Made by a program: the position numbers and the translations under genes
Shown here: positions 19,072 through 26,740 of the stretch, piece after piece
Position numbering within the stretch: the first letter of the stretch is position 1
How the letters are laid out: each line of letters starts with the position of its first letter
Assembly: GCA_017560085.1 (NCBI GenBank)
Contig: JAFYPA010000019.1
Span: 1 to 39,681, forward strand
Direction: 5' to 3'
DNA: 39,681 bases
Source of the DNA: Clostridia bacterium
GTDB taxonomy: Bacteria; Bacillota; Clostridia; Oscillospirales; CAG-382
Notes under the pieces: generated by a model
Seen by the model: only the letters and a program-made list of their open reading frames with translations
The model's database searches: none
Told to the model about the DNA's origin: nothing

Positions 19072-19800
19072 GTGAAAATTGCAATATGCGACGACCAGGA
19101 AAAGCACCTTGACGAAGCAATCGCCGTCACCGAAAGGTACACCCTTGAAAGACCGGACAGTGACATCACCTTCGAGCCGTTCCGTCACCCCGAGGATTTG
19201 CTTCGCGCCTGCGAGGAAAACGGCGGATACGACATATATATTCTGGACATTGTTATGCCCGATATGAACGGCATAACGCTTGGTGAAAAAATAAGAGGTC
19301 TCGGCTTTGACGGCAAAATAATATATCTCACCTCAAGTGAGGAATATTCACTTGCTGCATTTCGGGTAAAGGCCTTTGACTACCTGATTAAGCCTCTGAA
19401 CGAAGCAGCATTTTTCAAAACCTTAGATGAGGCGGCGGAGCAAATCATATCAAAAAAGGACAAGCACATCCTTGTAAAATCCAAAAGCAGAAGCATAAAA
19501 ATCACCTACGACAGTATTGTGTATGCGGAGCTGAGCAAGAGAGCGGTTCGTTATTATCTCACCAAAAGCAAAACCGTGGAATCGGTAACGCTTCGTATCC
19601 CCTTCAACGAAGCCTGTGCGGATCTTCTGGCGGATTACCGTTTTTTTATGTGCAGTCAGAGTATGATTGTAAATCTTGACCACATTACGGAAATTGAAAA
19701 TGATGCGGTTATTTTCGGTAACGCATACAAAGTCTTTTTAGGTGAAAAGACCTGCAGAAAGCTGAGAAGTGTGTGGTCGGAGTACCTATTTGAGCATTAA
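19072..19800 (+). CDS. LytTR-family response regulator (AgrA-like)
   Basis: This 242-residue protein has a receiver domain (MKIAICDDQ; acidic pair at residues 8-9; phospho-acceptor Asp near 59 in YILDIVMPDMNG; Thr in YLTSS; Lys in DYLIKPL). A LytTR DNA-binding domain follows at about 140-240 (ILVKSKSRSIKI, FMCSQSMIVNLDHI). I place the start at GTG 19072, 8 nt after AAAGGAG; an earlier in-frame GTG at 19063 overlaps that ribosome site. It is followed 19 bp later by the histidine kinase and is divergent from the PMT/giant-protein operon. LytTR regulators often control surface, virulence or bacteriocin functions in response to peptides. The divergent operon is the likely target, by inference from the shared intergenic region and the direct repeat there. 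Confidence 0.9.
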   Translation: MKIAICDDQEKHLDEAIAVTERYTLERPDSDITFEPFRHPEDLLRACEENGGYDIYILDIVMPDMNGITLGEKIRGLGFDGKIIYLTSSEEYSLAAFRVKAFDYLIKPLNEAAFFKTLDEAAEQIISKKDKHILVKSKSRSIKITYDSIVYAELSKRAVRYYLTKSKTVESVTLRIPFNEACADLLADYRFFMCSQSMIVNLDHITEIENDAVIFGNAYKVFLGEKTCRKLRSVWSEYLFEH

Positions 19801-19819
19801 ATGAAAGGAGCTTGTCGCT

Positions 19820-21097
19820 TTGGAAATTTTAAGAGACATATCCATGCTGTGGGCAATGGTTCACACGCTGATATTATTTTTGTTTCTTTTTGAATCAAGA
19901 TATCCGAAAAAGAAAACCCTGTCACTGACACTGCTTACCATGATTCCGCTTATTGCAATAAATCTTGCACTGTTTGTGATTCTCGGCTTTGAGAAATACG
20001 GTCCGCTTATGCTGGTTACCCTTTCAATACCCAGTCTTATTATATTCTGGATACTTGCAAAAAACAGGGACGGCAGATTTTTCTTTACGTTCTGTATGGT
20101 TGACACAATCATACTTGAGCTTGTGTACATAACGAATATACTAAACCATTATCTGACTCCCGATACATATTTGCTTATGTTCACGGTGCGTATTGTGTTA
20201 TGCCCTGTTATTGCCGTTTTTGCGTGGAAAAAGCTGCGCAATGTATATATCAGCCTTCAGAAGCAGATACCTCAGGGCTGGGGAAAATTCGCAATCATAG
20301 GCTTTTTGTTTTATGTTGCAATCACCCTTCTTATGACATATCCCAACAATATCGTCAACCGTCCAGAGCATCTTCCGACGCTTTGTATTCTGTTTGTACT
20401 GATGCCCGTAATCTACTATGATACAATATCAGTCCTCAGTCGTCAGCGTGACAATTATGAAAAGGAAGAGCAGGAAAAGCTGTTAAAGCTTCAGGTTTCA
20501 AATATTCTTTCAAGGATTGAAGAGCTTGGAGAAGCCAACGAAGCATTCCGTAAGGAACGTCACGATTTCAGGCACAAGCTGAAGGCAATTGCAAGTCTTG
20601 TTGAAACAAAGCAGTATGACGAGCTTATGCTTCTCATATCGGAATATGAGGACAACATAGTCAAGACACATTCCGAAAGATACGCAAAAAGTGCGGTTAT
20701 AGATGCGGTTCTGTCGGTATACATCAACAAGGCAAAAAGTGCGGGAATCAACCTGAGCCTGGGCTTTTCGTTCCCCGACGAATTTGAAGCAAACGAAAGC
20801 GAGCTTGCAACCGCCCTTGCCAACGCAATAGAAAACGCCATAAACGCCTGCGAAAGGCTTCCGAAGGAGAAGCGGAGCATTGAAATCAAGGTTATAAGCA
20901 AGCCTCAGTTTGTGGTTATGGTAAGGAACAGCTTTAGCGGAAATGTAGAATTTGACAGCAAGGGCATTCCCGTAAATCAGGCAGAGGGACACGGTATCGG
21001 GTCTCGGTCGATTGCTTCGTTCTGCGAAAAAAGCGGAGGATTCTATGAATTCAAGGCGGAGGATAATGTGTTTACTTTGTTTATGCATTTGAAATAA
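19820..21097 (+). CDS. Sensor histidine kinase, AgrC-like (GHKL ATPase)
   Basis: This 425-residue protein has about seven hydrophobic helices in residues 1-210, in the manner of peptide-sensing AgrC/ComD kinases. A coiled segment follows, then the phospho-acceptor H box HDFRHKLKAI near residue 249, the N box NAIENAINAC near 337 and the G box GHGIGSRSI near 390. The ATPase domain ends at the C-terminus, as in the GHKL_5 type. The start is TTG 19820, 9 nt after AAAGGAG. It should phosphorylate the upstream regulator. No gene for a signal peptide precursor of the AgrD type, and no AgrB protease, is visible nearby, so the ligand is unknown. Confidence 0.9.
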   Translation: MEILRDISMLWAMVHTLILFLFLFESRYPKKKTLSLTLLTMIPLIAINLALFVILGFEKYGPLMLVTLSIPSLIIFWILAKNRDGRFFFTFCMVDTIILELVYITNILNHYLTPDTYLLMFTVRIVLCPVIAVFAWKKLRNVYISLQKQIPQGWGKFAIIGFLFYVAITLLMTYPNNIVNRPEHLPTLCILFVLMPVIYYDTISVLSRQRDNYEKEEQEKLLKLQVSNILSRIEELGEANEAFRKERHDFRHKLKAIASLVETKQYDELMLLISEYEDNIVKTHSERYAKSAVIDAVLSVYINKAKSAGINLSLGFSFPDEFEANESELATALANAIENAINACERLPKEKRSIEIKVISKPQFVVMVRNSFSGNVEFDSKGIPVNQAEGHGIGSRSIASFCEKSGGFYEFKAEDNVFTLFMHLK

Positions 21098-21132
21098 GGT
21101 GGATTGAGGCGATATATTTTATATGAAAAATA

Positions 21133-21171
21133 TTCCCCGGCATAGCTTGGAAAGGTTGCTATGCCGGGGAA
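21133..21171 (-). terminator. 14-bp-stem hairpin (terminator of the tRNA-remnant copy)
   Basis: TTCCCCGGCATAGC pairs perfectly with GCTATGCCGGGGAA around an 11-nt loop. On the minus strand the stem is followed by ATATTTTTC, so it reads as an intrinsic terminator for minus-strand transcription. On the plus strand there is no T-run, though it may still protect the kinase mRNA 3' end. Confidence 0.75.
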
Positions 21172-21218
21172 AACTGTAATTTTATAACGGATGTGAAAAA
21201 GAGTGGTGCGGGCGAAGG
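21134..21218 (-). repeat. Direct repeat copy A: tRNA-Leu 3' end plus terminator
   Basis: This segment repeats 26137-26222 in the same orientation. The last 49 bp match at 47 positions. The tRNA-derived part (21204-21218, minus strand) is CCTTCGCCCGCACCA, the end of the T-arm/acceptor stem and CCA of the intact tRNA-Leu; the rest of the tRNA is absent. A tRNA 3' end duplicated at the far edge of a segment is the classic footprint of site-specific integration. Confidence 0.75.
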
Positions 21219-21421
21219 TGGGACTGGTGGGTTTCACGATGGATGGTATATGGATATAGTCGGTAAAATACTCCTTTATCGCTTCGAGGCAGTACAGCTT
21301 CAGCATGCTTTTGTACCACGCTACGCACCTGTGGGTATTTATATTTTTGCAAGGTATAAATCTCAAGCCTTCACCCACATTATGTATTCGGGCAAACGGT
21401 TTGAGAATCGCAAAAGCAATG
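21219..21421. other. Non-coding stretch after the tRNA remnant
   Basis: I see no convincing gene between the tRNA remnant and the AraC promoter. Two overlapping frames stay open (a minus-strand one running through the remnant and a plus-strand one of 97 codons), but neither has a good ribosome site or recognisable product. The stretch could hold decayed coding sequence from an integration event. Confidence 0.4.
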
Positions 21422-21484
21422 TTCGTTTTTTCCATAAACAGATTATAGAATTCCATATACAACCGCAAATGGTTATGTTATACT
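21422..21484 (+). promoter_or_regulatory. AraC-gene promoter with two-part motif
   Basis: TTCGTTTTTT (21422-21431) and AATTCCATATACA (21449-21461) start 27 bp apart and are followed by the -10 TATACT (21479-21484). The -35 position has no TTGACA-like box and is covered by the second motif. The same arrangement precedes the secreted-protein gene, so this is likely an autoregulatory activator site. Confidence 0.65.
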
Positions 21485-21547
21485 GAATATAATTAAATAC
21501 ACAGACAAATACCATAATAACAAAGCTTGTATATCGAGGTGAAGATT

Positions 21548-22366
21548 ATGGCAAAAAAGCTGAAGACTATTACAAGTCAAAACAAATACAGAGTATTTTA
21601 CCAGAGGAGAATCCCGGAAAACTTTAATTTTATACCGATAGAACTCGGTCATGCTCAATGCGATCCCGGTTACGTATGGCAGACACCTGAGGACAGACTG
21701 ACAATCCACTATATATATTCCGGGAAAGGGGTTCTTGAAAAAGATGGCAAAATATATCATCTTTCAAGAGGTGATGCCTTTGTGCTTGACTGCAACAAGC
21801 CGGTTAAATATACTGCAGATATGCACGAGCCTTGGTGTTATTACTGGATACATTTCCATTCCCCGAAATTTTCAAAGAAAATCGACAAGCTTGAAAGTCC
21901 CGTCTTTAAAACCTTGAATGAATCCGCTTTTCTTGATGCAACGGCACGAGGAGATTGCGGCATTCTGACACCCGAATATTTAATTTCAAAGCTGTATCTT
22001 CTTTACGACGACATCTTCGGAAAATCCGAAATTGCAACATCGGATATTCTTGTTGAGGCAGCAAGGATTATACATGAAAATTATCAAAGCGGCATTACAG
22101 TGGGAGATTTAGCCGAACACTTCAATGTATCTAAAGGCCATTTTTCGAAAATTTTCAAATACAGATACGGCATATCCGTAAAGCAATACATTCTTAAAAT
22201 CAGATTCGGCAAAGCAAAAGAGTATCTTGAACGGGGAATGATTGTCAAGGAGGCTGCCAATCTTTGCGGATATACCGATCAGCTTGCTTTTTCAAAGATG
22301 TATAAAAATATATACGGTGTATCGCCAAAGGATGTTTTCGGCGGTTCCGAACAAAGTAAAAAATAA
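21548..22366 (+). CDS. AraC-family transcriptional regulator
   Basis: This 272-residue protein has an N-terminal cupin-like sensor domain (LTIHYIYSGKGVLEKDGK, LSRGDAFVLDCNKPVKY, HEPWCYYWIHFHSP) at about 45-120. The C-terminal double helix-turn-helix domain at about 170-265 shows VGDLAEHFNVSKGHFSKIF and VKEAANLCGYTDQLAFSKMY with the closing GVSPKDV. The start is ATG 21548, 6 nt after GAGGTG. The sensor type is typical of sugar-responsive regulators of polysaccharide use or surface genes in Clostridia. Its promoter shares a motif with the next gene, so it probably activates both itself and that gene. The gene lies inside the 5-kb segment bounded by the tRNA-derived direct repeats. Confidence 0.9.
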   Translation: MAKKLKTITSQNKYRVFYQRRIPENFNFIPIELGHAQCDPGYVWQTPEDRLTIHYIYSGKGVLEKDGKIYHLSRGDAFVLDCNKPVKYTADMHEPWCYYWIHFHSPKFSKKIDKLESPVFKTLNESAFLDATARGDCGILTPEYLISKLYLLYDDIFGKSEIATSDILVEAARIIHENYQSGITVGDLAEHFNVSKGHFSKIFKYRYGISVKQYILKIRFGKAKEYLERGMIVKEAANLCGYTDQLAFSKMYKNIYGVSPKDVFGGSEQSKK

Positions 22367-22402
22367 ACCCGATTTTTTTACAATAAAATATAAATTAACA
22401 CA

Positions 22403-22443
22403 AGACGGCTGATTCACATTGGAATTCGGCTGTCTCTTTTTAT
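22403..22443 (+). terminator. Intrinsic terminator of the AraC gene
   Basis: AGACGGC pairs with GCTGTCT (one G-U pair) around an imperfectly paired interior, followed by CTTTTTATT, 36 bp after the stop codon. Confidence 0.65.
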
Positions 22444-22471
22444 TCAGAAAGTAAAACTCAATGTCCACACA

Positions 22472-22535
22472 TTCGTTTTTTACATAGATTCATCGGCAAA
22501 TTCCATATACAGAACAAATATTGCCATGTTATAAT
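22472..22535 (+). promoter_or_regulatory. Promoter of the secreted dockerin protein with the same two-part motif
   Basis: TTCGTTTTTT (22472-22481) and AATTCCATATACA (22499-22511) start 27 bp apart, as at the AraC promoter. The -10 TATAAT is at 22530-22535. There is no recognisable -35 box, so activation by the adjacent AraC protein is a reasonable reading. Confidence 0.65.
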
Positions 22536-22604
22536 TGAATTGTATAAATCAGATGATTATTTTTAAAAAATATCTGAAAATCACAAAAACAAAGGAGAAA
22601 AATT

Positions 22605-25600
22605 ATGTTCAGGAAACTATCTTCGCTTGCTTTGTCCGTTCTTGTTTTAGTATCGGCAAGTACGGTAAATGCAACAGCTTCGGATAAAGAATCCGAGCAA
22701 AAACTTCTTTCGGAAAATGAAGAGGTTACACTTTTTGAAGACGCCGGCCTTTTGGAAGAAGCCGACCATATTACCGAATATAGAAATTCGGGATATGATG
22801 TAGTATATATTAAAAGTGGCGGAGCGGGCGACGGAACAAGTATTGACAGTCCCAAAGCCTGCACAGACCTCAGAGCTGCAATAAAGGCTGTTGAAAGTAA
22901 TGAAAACAAGAAAGTTGTACTGGCTGTTATCGGTGGAATCGGTTGCGGAACTTCCGGCAATGATACAACGGAAAAGGGATTTGATATAGTAGTAACCTCC
23001 GCAACGGGTACTTACAGTGCATCCGCCGACTATATTAATATGACTTCCGGCGATATCGCACTTATCGGCGGTAACAGCTATACATTCGACAAGATTCATT
23101 TTGAAACAAAGACCGATGCCACAACCTATCTGTATGCAGCAGGTGCAGAAAATGTAACAATCACCGAAGATATCACATCAAACGGTGATAATGTACAAAA
23201 TGGTAACACAAAGAGATTTGCTGTCGGCTTTGGTATGAAAAAAACAAATACTACATATGCAGGCGGTACAATCAATGTCAAAGCAGATGTCCGCGTTCTT
23301 AATACAGCCCTAGCTTACAGCGAATGCAATATCACAGGTGATGTGGCTTTCATTACAGAAGACTCATCTATAGGATATCTGTATGTAGGTGGAGCAGGAT
23401 ACATATCCGGCAATGCAACTGCACAGATTAACGGTGGTTATGTAAATAATCTTTATAATTTAGGTACCGGTAGTGTGGGTAAAAATGTTGTTGTTGAAAT
23501 AAATGACGGTGCTACAATCAATAATCTCTTCACAAGAGGCGAAACAGCATGGACTAAAGTCAACGGCGACTATGTAATTTACCTTAACGATGGTACAATC
23601 AACACTGTTAGCCCAAGCAAAGACCCCGATCCCGGTCGTGGCGTTCTCGGCAAGACAATCCTTGTTGTAAACGACAATACAGCAAATGTCCCTGCAAATA
23701 TATCAGGTCTCCCCTATCTTGTTTCCTTTACGGGCGACGGTAATGTTGTTTATAATACGGAAAGTGATAAGCTTGAACTTAAGTGCGGAGCAAATTCAAA
23801 CAAGATAACCGTTAACGGTAATGTTATTTACGGAAACACCGAGATAGAGTTGACCGACGCAAGAACTACAGTTGAATTCGGTTATGAAAATATAGTAACA
23901 ACAGCAAATGCGATATTTGATGCAAACGGCGGTTTCTGGGGTGATGAAACAACCAAGACTGTAGAAACAACAATCGGCGAAGTACCTACTGCACCCGAAA
24001 ATCCGATATTGGAAGGATTCGAATTCAAAGGATGGACTCCCGAGCTTACGGCTATCACTTCTGCAGGTGCAACCTATACCGCAGTTTGGAAAAAAATCAT
24101 CGAAGAGTCAGACCACATCAAGGAATACAGAAGCCTCGGATACGATATTGTCTATATAAAAGCCGATGGAAACGGTGATGGTACAAGAATAAATGCTCCG
24201 ATGGCGTGTACCGACTTGAGAGCAGCCATAAAAGCTCTTGAAGAAAAGACAACCAACAAGAAAATCGTACTCGCTGTTATCGGTGGAATCGGTTGCGGAA
24301 CTTCCGGCAATGATACAACGGAAAAGGGATTCGATATAGTAGTAACCTCCGCAACAGGTGTTTACAGCGCATCCGCTGACTACATCAACATGACCGCTGG
24401 TGATGCTGCACTTATCGGTGGTAACAGCTACACATTCGACAAGATTCATTTTGAAACAAAGACCGATGCCACAACCTATCTGTATGCAGCAGGTGCAGAA
24501 AATGTAACAATCACCGAAGATACCACATCAAACGGTGATAATGTACAAAATGGTAACACAAAGAGATTTGCTGTCGGCTTTGGTATGAAAAAAACAAATA
24601 CTACATATGCAGGCGGTACAATCAATGTCAAAGCAGATGTCCGCGTTCTTAATACAGCCATAGCTTACAGCGAATGCAATATCACAGGTGATGTGGCTTT
24701 CATTACAGAAGGCTCATCTATAGGATATCTGTATGTAGGCGGAGCGGGATACATATCCGGCAATGCATCCGCACAGGTTAACGGTGGTTATGTAAATAAT
24801 CTTTATAATTTAGGTACCGGTAGCGTTTCTAAAAATGTTATTGTTGAAATAAATGACGGTGCAGTAATCAACAATCTCTACACAACAGGCGAAACGGCAT
24901 GGACAAAGGTTATCGGTGATTATGTAATTTACCTTAACGATGGTACAATAAACACAATTACAAAGGCAAAAGACCCTCAAGCAAACGCAGGTGTCATCGG
25001 TAAAACCATTCTTATCATAAACGACAATACAGCAAATGTCCCTGCAAATATATCAGGTCTCCCCTATCTTGTTTCCTTTACGGGTGACGGTAATGTTAAA
25101 TACGAAAACGATAAGCTCGTTCTCACACCCGGTGCGGAAATTAAGTATGTAAAGGTAACAAACGGCGACAATACAACCACATACGATGTTAAAGACGGAA
25201 GCGAAGTTGAGCTTCTTTCCGATAATGTAATCCAAACAGATATTACTTCCGGAACTACAACGGTTGAATTCCTGTCCGACGGCACAATCAAGCCGGAAAT
25301 TACAATTACTCCCAATGTCGCAGAGGTAGAAAAGGGCAAGAATATTCAGCTTGCGGCAACAGTTTCTCCGGACGAATATGATGTAGTATGGAGCATTGTA
25401 ACAGACGGAATATCCGATGGAACAACAATTTCCGAGGACGGCTGTCTGACAGTAGCGGAAAACGAGACATCAGCTGAAATAATCGTAAAAGCGACAATTA
25501 CCGCCGAAAACAGAGAATTCTCCGCAACTTCAACGGTTACAGTCAAGGAAAAAGCAATCGTCAATGTAACAAAGGATATTAAGATTACACTTGCAAGAGA

Positions 25601-26042
25601 AAACGGCTATATGCCAATAAGCCTTGCAAAGCTTCGCATTTACAAGGATAGCACAAAATCCGAGCTTGTTTCGGAATATGCACTTGAAGATGCAGAAACA
25701 ACATCCCCCGAAGTTTCTGTTTCTGTAACGCTTACTGAAGGTACATACTTTGCAGAAATCGTAAAGAACGGCTATCTTACATACAAAACAGATATAACGG
25801 TTACCGGGGAGGATATATCCATAGATAATATAGTTCTTGTCCCCGGTGACATCAAGGGAAGCTTTGAAGATGAATGCGGTGACGGCGTAATTGATAGTGA
25901 TGACTTTATAAGAGTTCTGAGAGGTTTTGCAAGTGATGCGAATTCCGAACTTTCCAACGCTGTTGATATTAATGAAGACGGGTTTGTAAATGTCTCGGAT
26001 ATTGCATTTGTAAAAGCAAACCTCGGTAAATCTGCCAAATAA
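22605..26042 (+). CDS. Secreted beta-helix repeat protein with InlB-type, Big2-type and dockerin domains (1145 aa)
   Basis: The start ATG follows AAAGGAG by 7 nt and begins a signal peptide (MFRKLSSLALSVLVLVSAST). Two copies of a 450-residue unit follow, roughly 50-490 and 500-850. Each begins with a DVVYIK-GDGT motif typical of right-handed beta-helix surface proteins, with Gly/Asn/Thr-rich turns. Copy 1 ends in a Listeria-Bacteroides repeat (FDANGGFWGDE to FKGWTPEL). Then come a Big2-like Ig domain (ITPNVAEVEKGKNIQLAATV) at about 900-990, a CarboxypepD_reg-like beta domain, and a type-I dockerin-like end with two Asp-rich loops (CGDGVIDSDDF and DINEDGFVNVSDIAF). Dockerins bind cohesins, so it may attach to a cohesin-bearing scaffold, but none is seen here. 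No catalytic domain is recognised; glycan or host binding is a guess. Base composition looks more AT-rich than neighbours. Confidence 0.9.
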   Translation: MFRKLSSLALSVLVLVSASTVNATASDKESEQKLLSENEEVTLFEDAGLLEEADHITEYRNSGYDVVYIKSGGAGDGTSIDSPKACTDLRAAIKAVESNENKKVVLAVIGGIGCGTSGNDTTEKGFDIVVTSATGTYSASADYINMTSGDIALIGGNSYTFDKIHFETKTDATTYLYAAGAENVTITEDITSNGDNVQNGNTKRFAVGFGMKKTNTTYAGGTINVKADVRVLNTALAYSECNITGDVAFITEDSSIGYLYVGGAGYISGNATAQINGGYVNNLYNLGTGSVGKNVVVEINDGATINNLFTRGETAWTKVNGDYVIYLNDGTINTVSPSKDPDPGRGVLGKTILVVNDNTANVPANISGLPYLVSFTGDGNVVYNTESDKLELKCGANSNKITVNGNVIYGNTEIELTDARTTVEFGYENIVTTANAIFDANGGFWGDETTKTVETTIGEVPTAPENPILEGFEFKGWTPELTAITSAGATYTAVWKKIIEESDHIKEYRSLGYDIVYIKADGNGDGTRINAPMACTDLRAAIKALEEKTTNKKIVLAVIGGIGCGTSGNDTTEKGFDIVVTSATGVYSASADYINMTAGDAALIGGNSYTFDKIHFETKTDATTYLYAAGAENVTITEDTTSNGDNVQNGNTKRFAVGFGMKKTNTTYAGGTINVKADVRVLNTAIAYSECNITGDVAFITEGSSIGYLYVGGAGYISGNASAQVNGGYVNNLYNLGTGSVSKNVIVEINDGAVINNLYTTGETAWTKVIGDYVIYLNDGTINTITKAKDPQANAGVIGKTILIINDNTANVPANISGLPYLVSFTGDGNVKYENDKLVLTPGAEIKYVKVTNGDNTTTYDVKDGSEVELLSDNVIQTDITSGTTTVEFLSDGTIKPEITITPNVAEVEKGKNIQLAATVSPDEYDVVWSIVTDGISDGTTISEDGCLTVAENETSAEIIVKATITAENREFSATSTVTVKEKAIVNVTKDIKITLARENGYMPISLAKLRIYKDSTKSELVSEYALEDAETTSPEVSVSVTLTEGTYFAEIVKNGYLTYKTDITVTGEDISIDNIVLVPGDIKGSFEDECGDGVIDSDDFIRVLRGFASDANSELSNAVDINEDGFVNVSDIAFVKANLGKSAK
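22905..25090 (+). repeat. 1350-bp internal tandem duplication
   Basis: Matching positions lie exactly 1350 bp apart throughout (22923 with 24273, 23691 with 25041). Similarity is uneven: between 23082 and 23361 I count two mismatches against 24432-24711, while the 150 bp before it differ at nearly 20 positions. This points to an old duplication with later local gene conversion. Confidence 0.9.
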
Positions 26043-26071
26043 AATTTCGGAAGAAGTATATCTCAAGCAAT

Positions 26072-26108
26072 ATGTACCTCATCTCCTCGATGAGGTACAT
26101 TTCTTTTT
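26072..26108 (+). terminator. Intrinsic terminator of the dockerin-protein gene
   Basis: Perfect 11-bp stem ATGTACCTCAT/ATGAGGTACAT with a 7-nt loop, followed by TTCTTTTT, 30 bp after the stop codon. Confidence 0.9.
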
Positions 26109-26136
26109 AAATGAATTTATATCCAAAACAAGAACA

Positions 26137-26222
26137 TCCCCGGCATAGCAAGGAAAACCTTACTAAGCCGGGGAAAACTGTAATTTTATTACGGATGTGA
26201 AAAAGAATGGTGCGGGCGAAGG
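26137..26222 (-). repeat. Direct repeat copy B: terminator and 3' end of the intact tRNA-Leu
   Basis: This is the tRNA-proximal copy of the 85-bp direct repeat also at 21134-21218. It includes an imperfect 16-bp stem (CCCCGGCATAGCAAGG with its partner) that acts as the tRNA terminator on the minus strand, and runs into the tRNA 3' end. The two copies define a segment with a period of 5003 bp. Confidence 0.8.
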
Positions 26223-26291
26223 GACTTGAACCCCCACGGTGAAACCACCAGATTCTAAGTCTGGCGCGTCTGCCAATTCCGCCACGCCCGC
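26208..26291 (-). tRNA. tRNA-Leu (anticodon UAG)
   Basis: The minus strand folds as a class II tRNA of 84 nt including an encoded CCA. The acceptor stem is GCGGGCG with CGCCCGC, the anticodon stem-loop is CCAGA-CTTAGAA-TCTGG giving UAG (Leu, CUA codons), there is a long variable arm, and the T-loop is GTTCAAGTC. The gene has its own consensus promoter, and its 3' end is the target of the direct-repeat duplication. Confidence 0.95.
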
Positions 26292-26319
26292 ATCGTGTCA
26301 TTCTTCCGATGACTTTGGT

Positions 26320-26348
26320 ATTATACCATAATTTCCCGGGATTGTCAA
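26320..26348 (-). promoter_or_regulatory. Consensus sigma-A promoter of tRNA-Leu
   Basis: On the minus strand TTGACA (26348-26343), a 17-bp spacer and TATAAT (26325-26320) are both perfect hexamers, 28 bp before the tRNA 5' end. Confidence 0.9.
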
Positions 26349-26406
26349 CAGTATTTTCACTTTTATTTTTACTTTTATTTCCGTGCGGTATTTTTCACAA
26401 AGGCAT

Positions 26407-26428
26407 AAAAAAGTTCCCTTTCGGGAAC
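26407..26428 (-). terminator. Intrinsic terminator of the 72-aa gene
   Basis: Minus strand GTTCCC-GAAA-GGGAAC followed by six T, 6 bp after the stop codon. The loop is a stable GAAA tetraloop. Confidence 0.9.
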
Positions 26429-26434
26429 ATATTT

Positions 26435-26653
26435 TCAAAGATCATCCGCATCCTGCACGGGCTTTTCGTATTTGTTCTCGGGAATTCCCGTGTAGCTTCC
26501 CAGAACGTCTGTCGGTGTCGCTCCGCCGTAGAGCGATTCGGGATGATTCTTGGCGTTTGTCTTTTCCTCTTCGGGAAGTGTCGGTGTTGTCTGTATCTCC
26601 GTCACTTTTCTGTAGGGGACCTCGGGCGTTACTTTGTGCTTTTTCTTATCCAT
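26435..26653 (-). CDS. Small uncharacterised protein (72 aa)
   Basis: ATG 26653 is preceded by AAAGGA with a 9-nt gap, and the stop is followed at once by a textbook terminator, so I think this is a real gene. The product is hydrophilic and Pro/Glu/Lys-rich, with a Lys-rich start (MDKKKHKV), a Gly-Ser-Tyr-Thr-Gly segment and an acidic end (PVQDADDL). I see no signal peptide, membrane helix or cysteine pair, and do not recognise the family. It is probably cytoplasmic. It lies between tRNA-Leu and the esterase genes and could be a read-through member of the esterase operon. Confidence 0.7.
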   Translation of the reverse strand: MDKKKHKVTPEVPYRKVTEIQTTPTLPEEEKTNAKNHPESLYGGATPTDVLGSYTGIPENKYEKPVQDADDL

Positions 26654-26675
26654 AATTTCAATTCCTTTTGTATAT

Positions 26676-26705
26676 AAAAATACTGCCGAATTTCTTCGAC
26701 AGTAT
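26676..26705 (-). terminator. Terminator after the CE15-like esterase gene
   Basis: On the minus strand ATACTGTCGAA pairs with TTCGGCAGTAT (one G-U pair) around GAAA, followed by TTTTTATAT. It lies 35 bp after the esterase stop and before the 72-aa gene. Confidence 0.75.
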
Positions 26706-26740
26706 TATTTTTTGCATATTCTGTTGTGTTATTCAGTCAA

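Noticed and set aside
21043..21468. Minus-strand ORF running from the AraC promoter across the tRNA remnant into the kinase gene
   Set aside because: It crosses a tRNA fragment and a terminator hairpin, overlaps the kinase 3' end and has no recognisable domain; at most a gene remnant.
21219..26136. Integrase gene within the segment between the direct repeats
   Set aside because: I looked for tyrosine or serine recombinase motifs in the frames between the repeats; the only convincing genes are the AraC regulator and the secreted protein.
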